In this document: positions 16,592 through 25,267 of the stretch, in pieces
Layout of the letters: every line of letters starts with the position of its first letter
Numbering within the stretch: the stretch's first letter is position 1
NCBI GenBank assembly: GCA_947174185.1
Contig: CAMWHY010000006.1
Location: forward strand, 1-43,355
DNA from: an uncultured Lachnospiraceae bacterium
GTDB lineage: Bacteria > Bacillota > Clostridia > Lachnospirales > Lachnospiraceae
Direction of reading: 5' to 3'
DNA: 43,355 bases
Notes under the pieces: model-generated
The model's input: only the letters and a program-made list of their open reading frames with translations
Database searches by the model: none
Told to the model about the DNA's origin: nothing
Program-made: the position numbers and the translations under genes

Positions 16592-17464
16592 GTGGAACAG
16601 CATGGGCAGACCGGACAACAGAAGATAGCAGTTCTTTTAACCTGTTATAACAGGAAGGAAAAGACAAAGGCGTGTATCTCTTCTTTGGCGATTGCAAAAG
16701 AGCGGATGCAGCAGGAAATGCCGGATTGGAATTATGAGCTGGAGTTTATCGTGACAGATGACCAGAGTACAGACGGGACACCGGAAGCGCTGCAGCACCT
16801 GCCATATCAGATCAGGCTTTTGCAGGGAACCGGTCAATTGTTCTGGTGCGGCGGGATGAACCGCAGTATGGACTATGTGTTGTTGCAGCCAAAACCTTAT
16901 CAGTATGTAATGCTGGTCAATGATGACGTCCGTTTTTATCCGGAAGCGTTACAGCTACTGATGAGACGGCTGGAGAATTCCGGCGCAGATATTGTGGTGG
17001 GTTCCACGGTGGATGGCGCTGGAAAGATGAGCTATGGCGGCATCAAGATGACATCAAGACGTTTTGCCAGATATCAGATGATCGAGCCTTCGGAGGAACC
17101 GATAGCCTGCGATACTTTTAACTGTAACTGCATCATCATGGCAACAGATACTTTTTGTGCGTTAGGCAGGCTGGATCCGGCTTATATCCATAGTATGGGT
17201 GATTTTGATTATGGGATGAGGGCAATAAAGAAGGGATTTAAGATTGTTAATTGCGACGCGCATATTGGAGAATGTGATGACAATAGGATAGAAGGGACCT
17301 GGAAGGATGCTTCCCTGTCTAGAAGGAAGCGTCTTGCGTTGAAGGAGGGACCGAAAGGACTGCCGAAACATGACTGGTATCACTTTATCAGAAAGAACTA
17401 TGGATTGCTGCCGGCATGGTATCACAGCATTACGCCGTATATCCGTATTTTGTTATCCAAATAG
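16592..17464 (+). CDS. Family 2 glycosyltransferase, rhamnosyltransferase-like
   Basis: A 290-residue GT2 enzyme. AVLLTCYNRKEKT opens the fold, TDDQSTDGT gives the first acidic motif, and LVNDDVRFYP the metal site. GTGQLFWCGGMN is the tryptophan-glycine segment seen in rhamnosyltransferase-like GT2 proteins. The start is a GTG with AGGAG about eight bases upstream. The resemblance, with GDP-rhamnose genes at 21120-23281, makes a rhamnosyl donor attractive, but most of these relatives use dTDP-L-rhamnose, so this is only a suggestion. Confidence 0.85.
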   Translation: MEQHGQTGQQKIAVLLTCYNRKEKTKACISSLAIAKERMQQEMPDWNYELEFIVTDDQSTDGTPEALQHLPYQIRLLQGTGQLFWCGGMNRSMDYVLLQPKPYQYVMLVNDDVRFYPEALQLLMRRLENSGADIVVGSTVDGAGKMSYGGIKMTSRRFARYQMIEPSEEPIACDTFNCNCIIMATDTFCALGRLDPAYIHSMGDFDYGMRAIKKGFKIVNCDAHIGECDDNRIEGTWKDASLSRRKRLALKEGPKGLPKHDWYHFIRKNYGLLPAWYHSITPYIRILLSK

Positions 17465-17507
17465 GATTCCAGAGGTCTGAATGATTAAATGAGAGGAGAA
17501 TAAAAGA

Positions 17508-18443
17508 ATGGGAAAGAGGATTTTGGTGACCGGAGGAGCAGGGTTTTTAGGAGCCCATCTTTGTGAACGGCTGATCAGAGAGGGAAATGATGTCATTTGT
17601 CTGGATAACCTGTTTACCGGAAATAAAGATAATATTCGTCATCTGCTGGGAAATCAGTATTTTGAATTTATCCGGCATGATATTATCCAGCCGATTATTT
17701 TAGAAGTGGATCAGATTTATAATCTTGCGTGTCCCGCCAGTCCGATCCATTATCAGTATAATCCGATCAAGACGACGAAGACCAGTGTCCTGGGAGCTAT
17801 GAATATGCTGGGATTAGCCAAAAGAGTGCATGCAAGGATACTGCAGGCGTCTACCTCTGAGGTGTATGGCGATCCGGAGGTACATCCGCAGCCGGAGAGT
17901 TACCGGGGATGCGTCAATCCTATCGGAATCCGTTCCTGTTATGATGAGGGAAAGCGTGTGGCAGAGACCTTGTTTTTCGATTATCACCGTATGCATGGGG
18001 TGGAGATCAAGGTGATGCGTATCTTCAATACCTATGGACCAAAGATGCATCCTGCTGATGGTCGTGTAGTGTCCAATTTTATCGTGCAGGCGCTGAGAGG
18101 GGACGATATTACGATCTATGGCGATGGAAGCCAGACGAGGAGCTTCTGCTATGTAGATGACCTGATTGAAGGAATGGTCCGTTTGATGAATTCCAGAGCG
18201 GATTTTACTGGCCCGGTGAATATCGGGAATCCCAGCGAATTTACTATCGGACAGCTGGCAGAGCTGGTGATAAAGCTTACCGGCAGCAGTTCAAAGCTGG
18301 TATATCAGCCGCTTCCTTCGGATGATCCGTTGCAGCGCAAGCCGGTTATTGATCTTGCTAAGAAGGAACTGGATTGGGAACCGACCATACCATTGGAGGA
18401 AGGTCTGCTGAAAACAATAGAGTATTTTAAAACAATACAATGA
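17508..18443 (+). CDS. UDP-glucuronate decarboxylase (UDP-xylose synthase)
   Basis: A 311-residue extended SDR. It converts UDP-glucuronate to UDP-xylose with bound NAD. The nucleotide loop is GGAGFLG (9-15). The substrate-specific stretch [20 protein letters not shown] (74-93) and [20 protein letters not shown] (120-139), with the catalytic Y145-x3-K149, are strongly typical of this enzyme rather than of other epimerases. Length is normal for the bacterial form. A UDP-glucose dehydrogenase to make the substrate is not in the window. It predicts xylose, or a sugar made from it, in the polysaccharide. The fusion protein follows 20 bases later. Confidence 0.93.
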   Translation: MGKRILVTGGAGFLGAHLCERLIREGNDVICLDNLFTGNKDNIRHLLGNQYFEFIRHDIIQPIILEVDQIYNLACPASPIHYQYNPIKTTKTSVLGAMNMLGLAKRVHARILQASTSEVYGDPEVHPQPESYRGCVNPIGIRSCYDEGKRVAETLFFDYHRMHGVEIKVMRIFNTYGPKMHPADGRVVSNFIVQALRGDDITIYGDGSQTRSFCYVDDLIEGMVRLMNSRADFTGPVNIGNPSEFTIGQLAELVIKLTGSSSKLVYQPLPSDDPLQRKPVIDLAKKELDWEPTIPLEEGLLKTIEYFKTIQ

Positions 18444-18463
18444 GCATAAGAGAATAACGAGCT

Positions 18464-20536
18464 ATGTTAAATGATCTGAGATGTCAAATCTTAAATACGG
18501 AGATTTCCGTGGTCACTGTGGAAGATGCAGTGGCTTTTTTGGCTGGAAACGATCAAGTAAAAAAAGGACAGTATGTATGTAATGTCAGCGTGGATGATGT
18601 GATGTACGCGAGAAAGGATGCAAAATATCAGCGGCTGGTCAATCAGGCCGTCCTTACGCTGCCTAACAGCCGCCAGATCTCATCGGAGATACGTCTTCAG
18701 GGATATCCAAGGGCGGAGAAGATCGATGTGGTGGATCTGATGGAGCGGGTGTTGGCGTCGAGTGAAGAAAAGCCGGAATGCAGACATTATTTTGTGTGGT
18801 ATTCCGGTTATGGAAGCCCGGAAGACGGCAGTTTTATGCCAGAATGTCTTTTTGATAAATTGAAAGTGGAATATCCCCATGCTGTCATAGCCGGCGGATG
18901 GGAATATTCTGAAGAAGATCATTCGGAAGAAGATTATTCTTCTGACGACAAATCTGTTGATAGTAAAGATATCATATCGGAATATATCAAAGATTCCGGG
19001 GCAGATATCATATGGGTTGCAATGCCGTCGCCAATGCAGGAGGAGTGGATGGCAGCGCATCGGGGAATGTTTGACGGTATTATGGTTGGGGTGGACTATG
19101 GACTGAATGTTTATTGCGGCACCAGAAAAAAACCTCAGGAGGAAAGAAAAAGAGGATTGCTTTATTGGCCCCGTTATGTCGTCAGCCGATGTAGGCAGCT
19201 TCCCAAAGGATATATCGGGATGAATCTGCGCTACATAGGTCTGACCGGGAAAAAATTTATTTTAAGGACATTAAGCTGGGCTCCCGCACTTGCGACGATG
19301 CTTATTATCTTTATTTTGTCGTCGCAGAATGGTGTGGCGTCGGGGGATACCAGTAGAGAATTGACGATGGGGCTGCTTCATCTGACGGCAGAGGAAAGCC
19401 CCTATGTTGCCGCATCAAATCAGGCTGCAATTGAAGCTTTGGATGCACTGATTCGGATGATTGCCCATATAGGGGAATATGCATTCCTATCGCTTATGAT
19501 CGGTTTTGCTGTTAGCGTGAACGGATTCGGTGGTAAGATTCGGATGTTTTATATGTGTTTTCTTGGGATGATTGTGGCTGTTGCGGATGAATTTTTTCAA
19601 ATTTTTGTTCCGGGGCGTTATGGCGATCTGAAGGATGTGGTGTTTGACTTGGTTGGCGTCATTGCGGTGGCGACACTGTTATACATCTGGAGCAGACATT
19701 TTGAAAAGCGAAAAACAGCCCACAGGACAGAAGAAAAGATCCCGTCCGTTGCGCGTCGTAAGTTTATGAATCTCTGTTTGGACGATATTACCTTTGAGGA
19801 GGCGGTCTGTCAGATCGGCGTTCTGGCATGTGAAGAAGGAAAACATTATGTAGTAACGCCCAATGTGGATCATGTGGTAAAGATCGAGAAGGATCTGGAA
19901 TTTAGAAAAATCTATGAGGAAGCGGATCTGATTTTAACAGATGGAACGCCTCTTATGTGGATTGCAGAATCTCTGGGATGTCCGATCAAGGAGAAGATCC
20001 CGGGAGCGGATATGCTTCCTAAGGTCTGTGAGATGGCGGCAAAGGAAGGACATACCATGTTTTTGTTTGGGGCGGCGGAAGGCGTGGCAGAGACGGCGAG
20101 ACGTAAGCTGATCCAAAAATATCCCGGACTTCAGATCGTGGGCGCATATTCTCCGCCGATGGGTTTTGAACGGGATGAAAAGGAAGTGGAAAAAGCAATC
20201 CGGATCATCAATCAGAAGAAACCACAGATCCTGGTAGTCGGACTGGGCGCTCCGAAACAGGAGAAATTTATCTATCAGTACAGGGAGAAGATAGATTTTC
20301 ATGTGGCGCTTCCCTTTGGCGCAGCAATTGATTTTGAAGCCGGGATGGTAAAACGTGCTCCGCTTTGGATGCGAAGGTTTGGATTGGAGTGGCTTTTCCG
20401 TTTTTTTCAGGAACCGGGAAGGTTATTTAGAAGATATTTTATAGATGATATGAAGATTTTTTGGCTGGCATGGAAATATCGATATGAGATTATCCGTCTC
20501 TGGGATGATTCGACAGAAAAAAAGGAAGGATTATAG
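18464..20536 (+). CDS. Tripartite fusion: degenerate WecG/TagA - VanZ-like - WecG/TagA glycosyltransferase
   Basis: A 690-residue protein with three parts. Residues 1-265 follow the WecG/TagA pattern but are decayed: NSRQ (68-71) stands where the catalytic DGTP should be, and MPSPMQE (187-193) replaces GAPKQE. An acidic insert, EDHSEEDYSSDD, lies at 151-162. Residues 268-412 are a VanZ-like membrane domain (FILSSQNG, AHIGEYAFLSL, ADEFFQIFVPGRYGDLKDVV). Residues 432-680 form an intact GT26 domain with TPNVDHVV, LTDGTPLMW (D493), GAPKQE (595-600) and LEWLFRFFQEPGRLFRRY. The frame is continuous with no sign of a frameshift. The active half likely adds a sugar to a lipid-linked intermediate; the roles of the VanZ part and the dead half are unknown. 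Confidence 0.9.
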   Translation: MLNDLRCQILNTEISVVTVEDAVAFLAGNDQVKKGQYVCNVSVDDVMYARKDAKYQRLVNQAVLTLPNSRQISSEIRLQGYPRAEKIDVVDLMERVLASSEEKPECRHYFVWYSGYGSPEDGSFMPECLFDKLKVEYPHAVIAGGWEYSEEDHSEEDYSSDDKSVDSKDIISEYIKDSGADIIWVAMPSPMQEEWMAAHRGMFDGIMVGVDYGLNVYCGTRKKPQEERKRGLLYWPRYVVSRCRQLPKGYIGMNLRYIGLTGKKFILRTLSWAPALATMLIIFILSSQNGVASGDTSRELTMGLLHLTAEESPYVAASNQAAIEALDALIRMIAHIGEYAFLSLMIGFAVSVNGFGGKIRMFYMCFLGMIVAVADEFFQIFVPGRYGDLKDVVFDLVGVIAVATLLYIWSRHFEKRKTAHRTEEKIPSVARRKFMNLCLDDITFEEAVCQIGVLACEEGKHYVVTPNVDHVVKIEKDLEFRKIYEEADLILTDGTPLMWIAESLGCPIKEKIPGADMLPKVCEMAAKEGHTMFLFGAAEGVAETARRKLIQKYPGLQIVGAYSPPMGFERDEKEVEKAIRIINQKKPQILVVGLGAPKQEKFIYQYREKIDFHVALPFGAAIDFEAGMVKRAPLWMRRFGLEWLFRFFQEPGRLFRRYFIDDMKIFWLAWKYRYEIIRLWDDSTEKKEGL

Positions 20537-20728
20537 CTGGTAAAGTCAGTTATTGTCAGATGATATCATTTTCTGTAGACAAAAGAAAGAAGGATTTGTG
20601 CGGAATTGATTGCAAAATGTAGTCGTTTTTTGTAATCTATATATTGACACTCAAAAAATAAAATGAAGCAGCGTGAATTTGGGCACAAATGAGATATGCT
20701 ACATGCAGAGAAGGGAGTAATACTGGAA

Positions 20729-20983
20729 ATGATATACATGCATTATTGCAAAAACTGTAATTTCTTACACATGTTGAGCGGACATCGGACAATCTGTCCG
20801 GGTTGTGGAGAATCTCTGACAGAGTTAAAGATCGATTATCTGGAATATTATCAGATGGATCAGGCGGACAGGCATATGCTGTTAAAACGGTGCAATGATC
20901 CCACCGAATTGAAGGAACTGACGTTTGTGTATAAAAAGCATAAATTTAGTAAATGGTATAAAGAAGGAAGAAGTCGGAGATAG
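20729..20983 (+). CDS. Small zinc-ribbon protein, function unknown
   Basis: An 84-residue protein with two cysteine knuckles, CKNC near 8-11 and CPGC near 24-27, which should bind one zinc ion. The rest is charged and helical (KIDYLEYYQMDQADRHMLLK) with a basic tail. The frame opens at 20696, but the ATG at 20729 has AAGGGAG about 11 bases upstream and starts close to the first knuckle. It stands alone between the fusion gene and the gmd promoter. I do not recognise a named family. It could bind nucleic acid or a protein partner. Confidence 0.65.
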   Translation: MIYMHYCKNCNFLHMLSGHRTICPGCGESLTELKIDYLEYYQMDQADRHMLLKRCNDPTELKELTFVYKKHKFSKWYKEGRSRR

Positions 20984-20991
20984 TTTGGGTG

Positions 20992-21020
20992 TTTACATTA
21001 TGATAGTTTATGGATATAAT
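20992..21020 (+). promoter_or_regulatory. Sigma-A type promoter of gmd operon
   Basis: TTTACA (20992-20997), 17-base spacer, TATAAT (21015-21020), about 100 bases before the gmd start. This is a near-consensus promoter and separates gmd-rmd-araC from the upstream polysaccharide genes. Confidence 0.75.
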
Positions 21021-21101
21021 AATTGAAGCATCATAAGTTTAGAAGAATATTCGGAAATAAGGTTATTTCGACAGGAGCGAAAGATAATCAATTATAAGTG
21101 A

Positions 21102-22151
<1,050 letters not shown>

Positions 22152-22190
22152 TCAATGAAGGAGAGAGCTTAAAGGGTAGATATCATAATC

Positions 22191-22270
22191 ACACAGAAAA
22201 ATGCCTGGAAAGAGGCATTTTTCATTAGGATTTGAATTGCGACCAAGCTGCGACATGGAGGATAGTAGGT
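22191..22270 (+). repeat. Terminator hairpin plus GACATGGAGGAT leader repeat
   Basis: A hairpin AAAAATGCC/GGCATTTTT (22197-22222) is followed by AAGCTGCGACATGGAGGAT (ending 22263). The hairpin arms recur at 39477-39505 and 40575-40617, and the second part recurs at 40795-40816 in front of birA. At both leaders a start codon follows the GGAGGA box. Confidence 0.65.
22197..22222 (+). terminator. Rho-independent terminator-like hairpin between gmd and rmd
   Basis: AAAAATGCC (22197-22205) pairs with GGCATTTTT (22214-22222) around an eight-base loop; the T-rich arm doubles as the U-run. It could lower read-through from gmd into rmd. The A-rich left arm makes it potentially bidirectional. Confidence 0.65.
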
Positions 22271-22330
22271 ATGATTTGGCAATGCTGCTTTGAATGGGCA
22301 TTGTCTGATCCCTTGGAAAGGAAACGATTG

Positions 22331-23281
22331 ATGAAGAAAGCATTGATCATAGGCGCTGCAGGATTTGCAGGACGGTATTTGATACGTCATCTGCATGAAG
22401 ACTGTCATATGGAGGTTGCGGCTACAAAGCTTGCGAATGAACAGTTAGATGGTTTGCCTGTAGAAGTACACAATCTTGATATTTTAAATAAAGATGATAT
22501 TATAGAACTTTTGTTTGCGGTCAGACCGGACTATATCTTTCATCTGGCAGCGCAAAGTTCCGTCAGTGTTGCGTGGAACAATCCCCAACTGACGATCGAT
22601 ATCAATATCAAGGGCGGCGTCAATGTTCTGGATGCCGTCAGGGAATTGTATTATAAACCGCGGATCCTGATGATCGGTTCCGGAGAGGAGTATGGACATA
22701 TTCTTCCCGGAGAAACGCCGATTTTGGAGATCAACCGTTTGAATCCCGGCAATATCTATGCTGCAACAAAGGCATGCCAGAATATGATCGGCAGCATTTA
22801 CTCCAAAGCATATGATATGGAAGTCGTATTGGTCAGGGCATTTAATCATATCGGACCGGGACAGTCTTCTATCTTTGTGGTATCGGATTTCTGTAGACAG
22901 GTGGCGGAGATCGAGAAGGGACTGCGGGAACCGGTGATGTATGTGGGCAATCTTTCAGCAAAGCGTGATTTTACGGATGTACGCGATGTGGTAAGGGCCT
23001 ATGTACTTCTTGCGCAGTATGGCGAAACAGGGGAAACCTATAATGTCGGACGCGGCAAAGCCGTGGAGATCAGGGAGATCTTAGATAAGATCATTGCACT
23101 TTCAGATTGTGATATCAAGGTGGAGATCGATCCTGCTAAGATACGACCCGTGGATGTCCCTATTATTGAAGCGGATATTACGAAGCTGCGGCAGGCTACA
23201 GGGTGGCAGGCAGAGATATCATTGGAAGAGACGATTGAAGAAGTATTGAATTATTGGAGAGAAAGGACGGACAAAGGATGA
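22331..23281 (+). CDS. rmd: GDP-6-deoxy-D-mannose reductase (GDP-D-rhamnose forming)
   Basis: A 316-residue extended SDR. MKKALIIGAAGFAGRYL gives the nucleotide loop; HLAAQSSVSVAWNNP and the YAATKACQ active-site tyrosine and lysine follow. RAFNHIGPGQ and RPVDVPIIEADITKLRQATG fit GDP-4-keto-6-deoxymannose reductases of the Rmd type, which give GDP-D-rhamnose. GDP-6-deoxytalose cannot be excluded. The ATG at 22331 has GGAAAGG nine bases upstream. An in-frame ATG at 22271 has a stronger site, GGAGGA at 22257-22262, and would add 20 residues not seen in relatives. The regulator gene overlaps its stop by four bases. Confidence 0.87.
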   Translation: MKKALIIGAAGFAGRYLIRHLHEDCHMEVAATKLANEQLDGLPVEVHNLDILNKDDIIELLFAVRPDYIFHLAAQSSVSVAWNNPQLTIDINIKGGVNVLDAVRELYYKPRILMIGSGEEYGHILPGETPILEINRLNPGNIYAATKACQNMIGSIYSKAYDMEVVLVRAFNHIGPGQSSIFVVSDFCRQVAEIEKGLREPVMYVGNLSAKRDFTDVRDVVRAYVLLAQYGETGETYNVGRGKAVEIREILDKIIALSDCDIKVEIDPAKIRPVDVPIIEADITKLRQATGWQAEISLEETIEEVLNYWRERTDKG

Positions 23282-24204
23282 GTACGAGTCTTTTTGACAC
23301 AGAGGGTATTACAAAATCGGAACGTATGCTGCATACGCCGTCAGGATTTGCAAAAAAGAATCTTTCCTATATACAGGAGGTCGGAAGGCTCAAAAGCTTA
23401 AAAGCTCACAGCTCGATCCGGGAAAATCTGGAGTCCTATCTTTTGTTTTTGATCTTAGATGGAGAGGGCAGCGTGGTATATCAGGATAACACATATCAGG
23501 TCAAAAAAGGAGAGCTGGTCTTTTTAGACTGTAGGATGCATTATGAACATAAGAGCAGCGAAGAACATCCTTGGGAATTGCTGTGGGTTCACTTTAACGG
23601 CAGTCTGCCTCAGGCATGTTATCCTGTTTTTTATGAAAAAAATGACAGGTCACCCGTATTGTGTCCCCAGACGGGACTGGCTCCATATCAGAACATCATG
23701 GAGCGCTTGATGGAACAGCAGAAGGAACGGGAACTTCTTGCCGAGTTGAAATCTTCACATGAATTATCAGCGCTTATGGTTGCGTGTATCGGTGAGGTGA
23801 TCCACAACACTGCTGTAAATGCGTCTACAGGAGAAGCCGATACGGAGGCTGATGGGGATATTCTTAGAAAGGAAGATTACGAGGGAATCAGAGAATATAT
23901 CAATGAACATTTCGGCGATGCGGGATTGGAATCAGCACTGGCGATCCAATTCGGGATCGGACAGCAGGAATTAAGTCAGGCGTTTGAGAAGAAATATGGG
24001 ATTACTTTGGATGCTTATATTGCCAACCGTAAATTTAACAAAGCAAAAGAGCTTCTCCGCTTTACGATCAAGCCGGTAGAGGAGATTATAATCGAATCAG
24101 GCATCGGCAATGAAGATACCTTCCGGCGGCTATTTATGGATAACGAGGAAATGACGCCGGAAGAGTATCGGAGAAAATGGGCGCAGTGGATCAAAAGCGA
24201 ATAG
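23278..24204 (+). CDS. AraC family transcriptional regulator
   Basis: A 308-residue regulator. Residues 40-110 look like the AraC-type cupin sensor (LESYLLFLILDGEG, YQVKKGELVFLDCRMHYEH, WELLWVHFNG). The C-terminal 100 residues carry two helix-turn-helix units, with ITLDAYIANRKFNKAKELL joining them and VEEIIIESGIGNEDTFRRLF before MTPEEYRRKW. Its start codon overlaps the rmd stop (ATGA), so it is made with the GDP-rhamnose enzymes. AraC proteins with this architecture usually respond to sugars, so feedback on the glycan genes is plausible. Its target sites cannot be identified here. Confidence 0.9.
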   Translation: MSTSLFDTEGITKSERMLHTPSGFAKKNLSYIQEVGRLKSLKAHSSIRENLESYLLFLILDGEGSVVYQDNTYQVKKGELVFLDCRMHYEHKSSEEHPWELLWVHFNGSLPQACYPVFYEKNDRSPVLCPQTGLAPYQNIMERLMEQQKERELLAELKSSHELSALMVACIGEVIHNTAVNASTGEADTEADGDILRKEDYEGIREYINEHFGDAGLESALAIQFGIGQQELSQAFEKKYGITLDAYIANRKFNKAKELLRFTIKPVEEIIIESGIGNEDTFRRLFMDNEEMTPEEYRRKWAQWIKSE

Positions 24205-24273
24205 AGTTTATGATCCATTGAGCAAAAGTGCATGTTTGCCAGTCGATAAAGCGCGGGAACCTTATATGGCGCA

Positions 24274-25029
24274 TTATAATTTGGACGTTTCTTTTGCAAG
24301 TCTTTCAGGACTCCAGCGGACGAGCTGCATATTGTCACCGCGATTGGCGGCATGAATTGACAAATGGAAAACCTGTTTCAGATACTGCAGGGTAACCTTT
24401 GTGGAAAGCTTAGATTCACCCGCTTCCCGATCCTGAAATACATAAGGTGTCTCTAAAATTTTCTTGATCGGACACATGGCGATGACTTCGATCATGATCT
24501 TCCATCCGATGGGATTTAAAGTTGCCCCTTCTAATAATTCACGACGTACCATAAACAAACCACTGGTGGGATCGCTGACTTTTCTGAGGCAGCGTAGCAG
24601 GATTTTACCAATGTATCTGGCTGTCCAGGAAACGAATTTTCTCCATAAATTAAGTCCTCCGTCGCTTCCACCGGGGATAAAACGGCTTGGGATCGCCATG
24701 TCTGCGTGGGCAAGCATGGCAGCGTACATATCCACAAGGACTTCGGGAGGATGCTGCAGATCTGCATCCATGACGGCGACATAATCACCCTTGGCAAGAG
24801 AAAAACCTTTTACAACAGCGGTTGCAAGTCCCTTTTCGTCGATCCGGTGGTGAAAGCGCACGTGCAGATCCTGTTTTGCAGCCTTTTCCAGAACCTCCGG
24901 AGTTTCATCGGTGCTGTCATCTACAAAGATCACTTCGTAATCAATGCCGGAAAGTGCGGCGTTGATTCTGGAAAGTAATGGAAAGATATTGTCTTTTTCG
25001 TTGTATGTGGGAACAACAATAGAAATCAT
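24274..25029 (-). CDS. DPM1-like polyprenyl-phosphate mannosyl/glycosyltransferase (GT2)
   Basis: A 251-residue GT2 enzyme on the minus strand. ISIVVPTYNEKDNI opens the fold, VDDSTDET and DADLQHPPEVL give the acidic motifs, and SDPTSGLFMVRRELL is typical of dolichol-phosphate-mannose synthase relatives. No C-terminal membrane segment is present, unlike the GtrB-like protein at 1660. On the minus strand AGAGGAG lies about seven bases before the ATG. It converges with the AraC gene (69-base gap, no clear terminator) and diverges from the peptidase gene at 25268. It probably makes a lipid-phosphate sugar for a GT-C enzyme. Confidence 0.9.
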   Translation of the reverse strand: MISIVVPTYNEKDNIFPLLSRINAALSGIDYEVIFVDDSTDETPEVLEKAAKQDLHVRFHHRIDEKGLATAVVKGFSLAKGDYVAVMDADLQHPPEVLVDMYAAMLAHADMAIPSRFIPGGSDGGLNLWRKFVSWTARYIGKILLRCLRKVSDPTSGLFMVRRELLEGATLNPIGWKIMIEVIAMCPIKKILETPYVFQDREAGESKLSTKVTLQYLKQVFHLSIHAANRGDNMQLVRWSPERLAKETSKL

Positions 25030-25185
25030 TGTGGGTCTCCTCTTTTAAGAACATACTATCATAGGTGATTATGGAACTATAATAACATATGATTTTGTTC
25101 CTTACTTTTATAGACAGTATACTATAGAATTCATAATAAATAAAGTGGTTTTTAGGAACTGCAGACAGGCAGGATGCGGAGAAAC

Positions 25186-25214
25186 TTTACAGAAAAGGAA
25201 ATTATTGATACAAT
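25186..25214 (+). promoter_or_regulatory. Sigma-A type promoter of LysM/M23 peptidase gene
   Basis: TTTACA (25186-25191), 17-base spacer, TACAAT (25209-25214), about 54 bases before the start at 25268. It lies in the 238-base divergent gap. I could not resolve a matching promoter for the minus-strand gene. Confidence 0.7.
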
Positions 25215-25267
25215 AAAAGCTGCTTTTATCGTCAGGATGGAGCATAACCATTGTTTTTAGGAATATT

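Noticed and set aside
20644-20672. TTGACA at 20644 as a promoter for the zinc-ribbon gene
   Set aside because: No acceptable -10 box lies 16-18 bases downstream.
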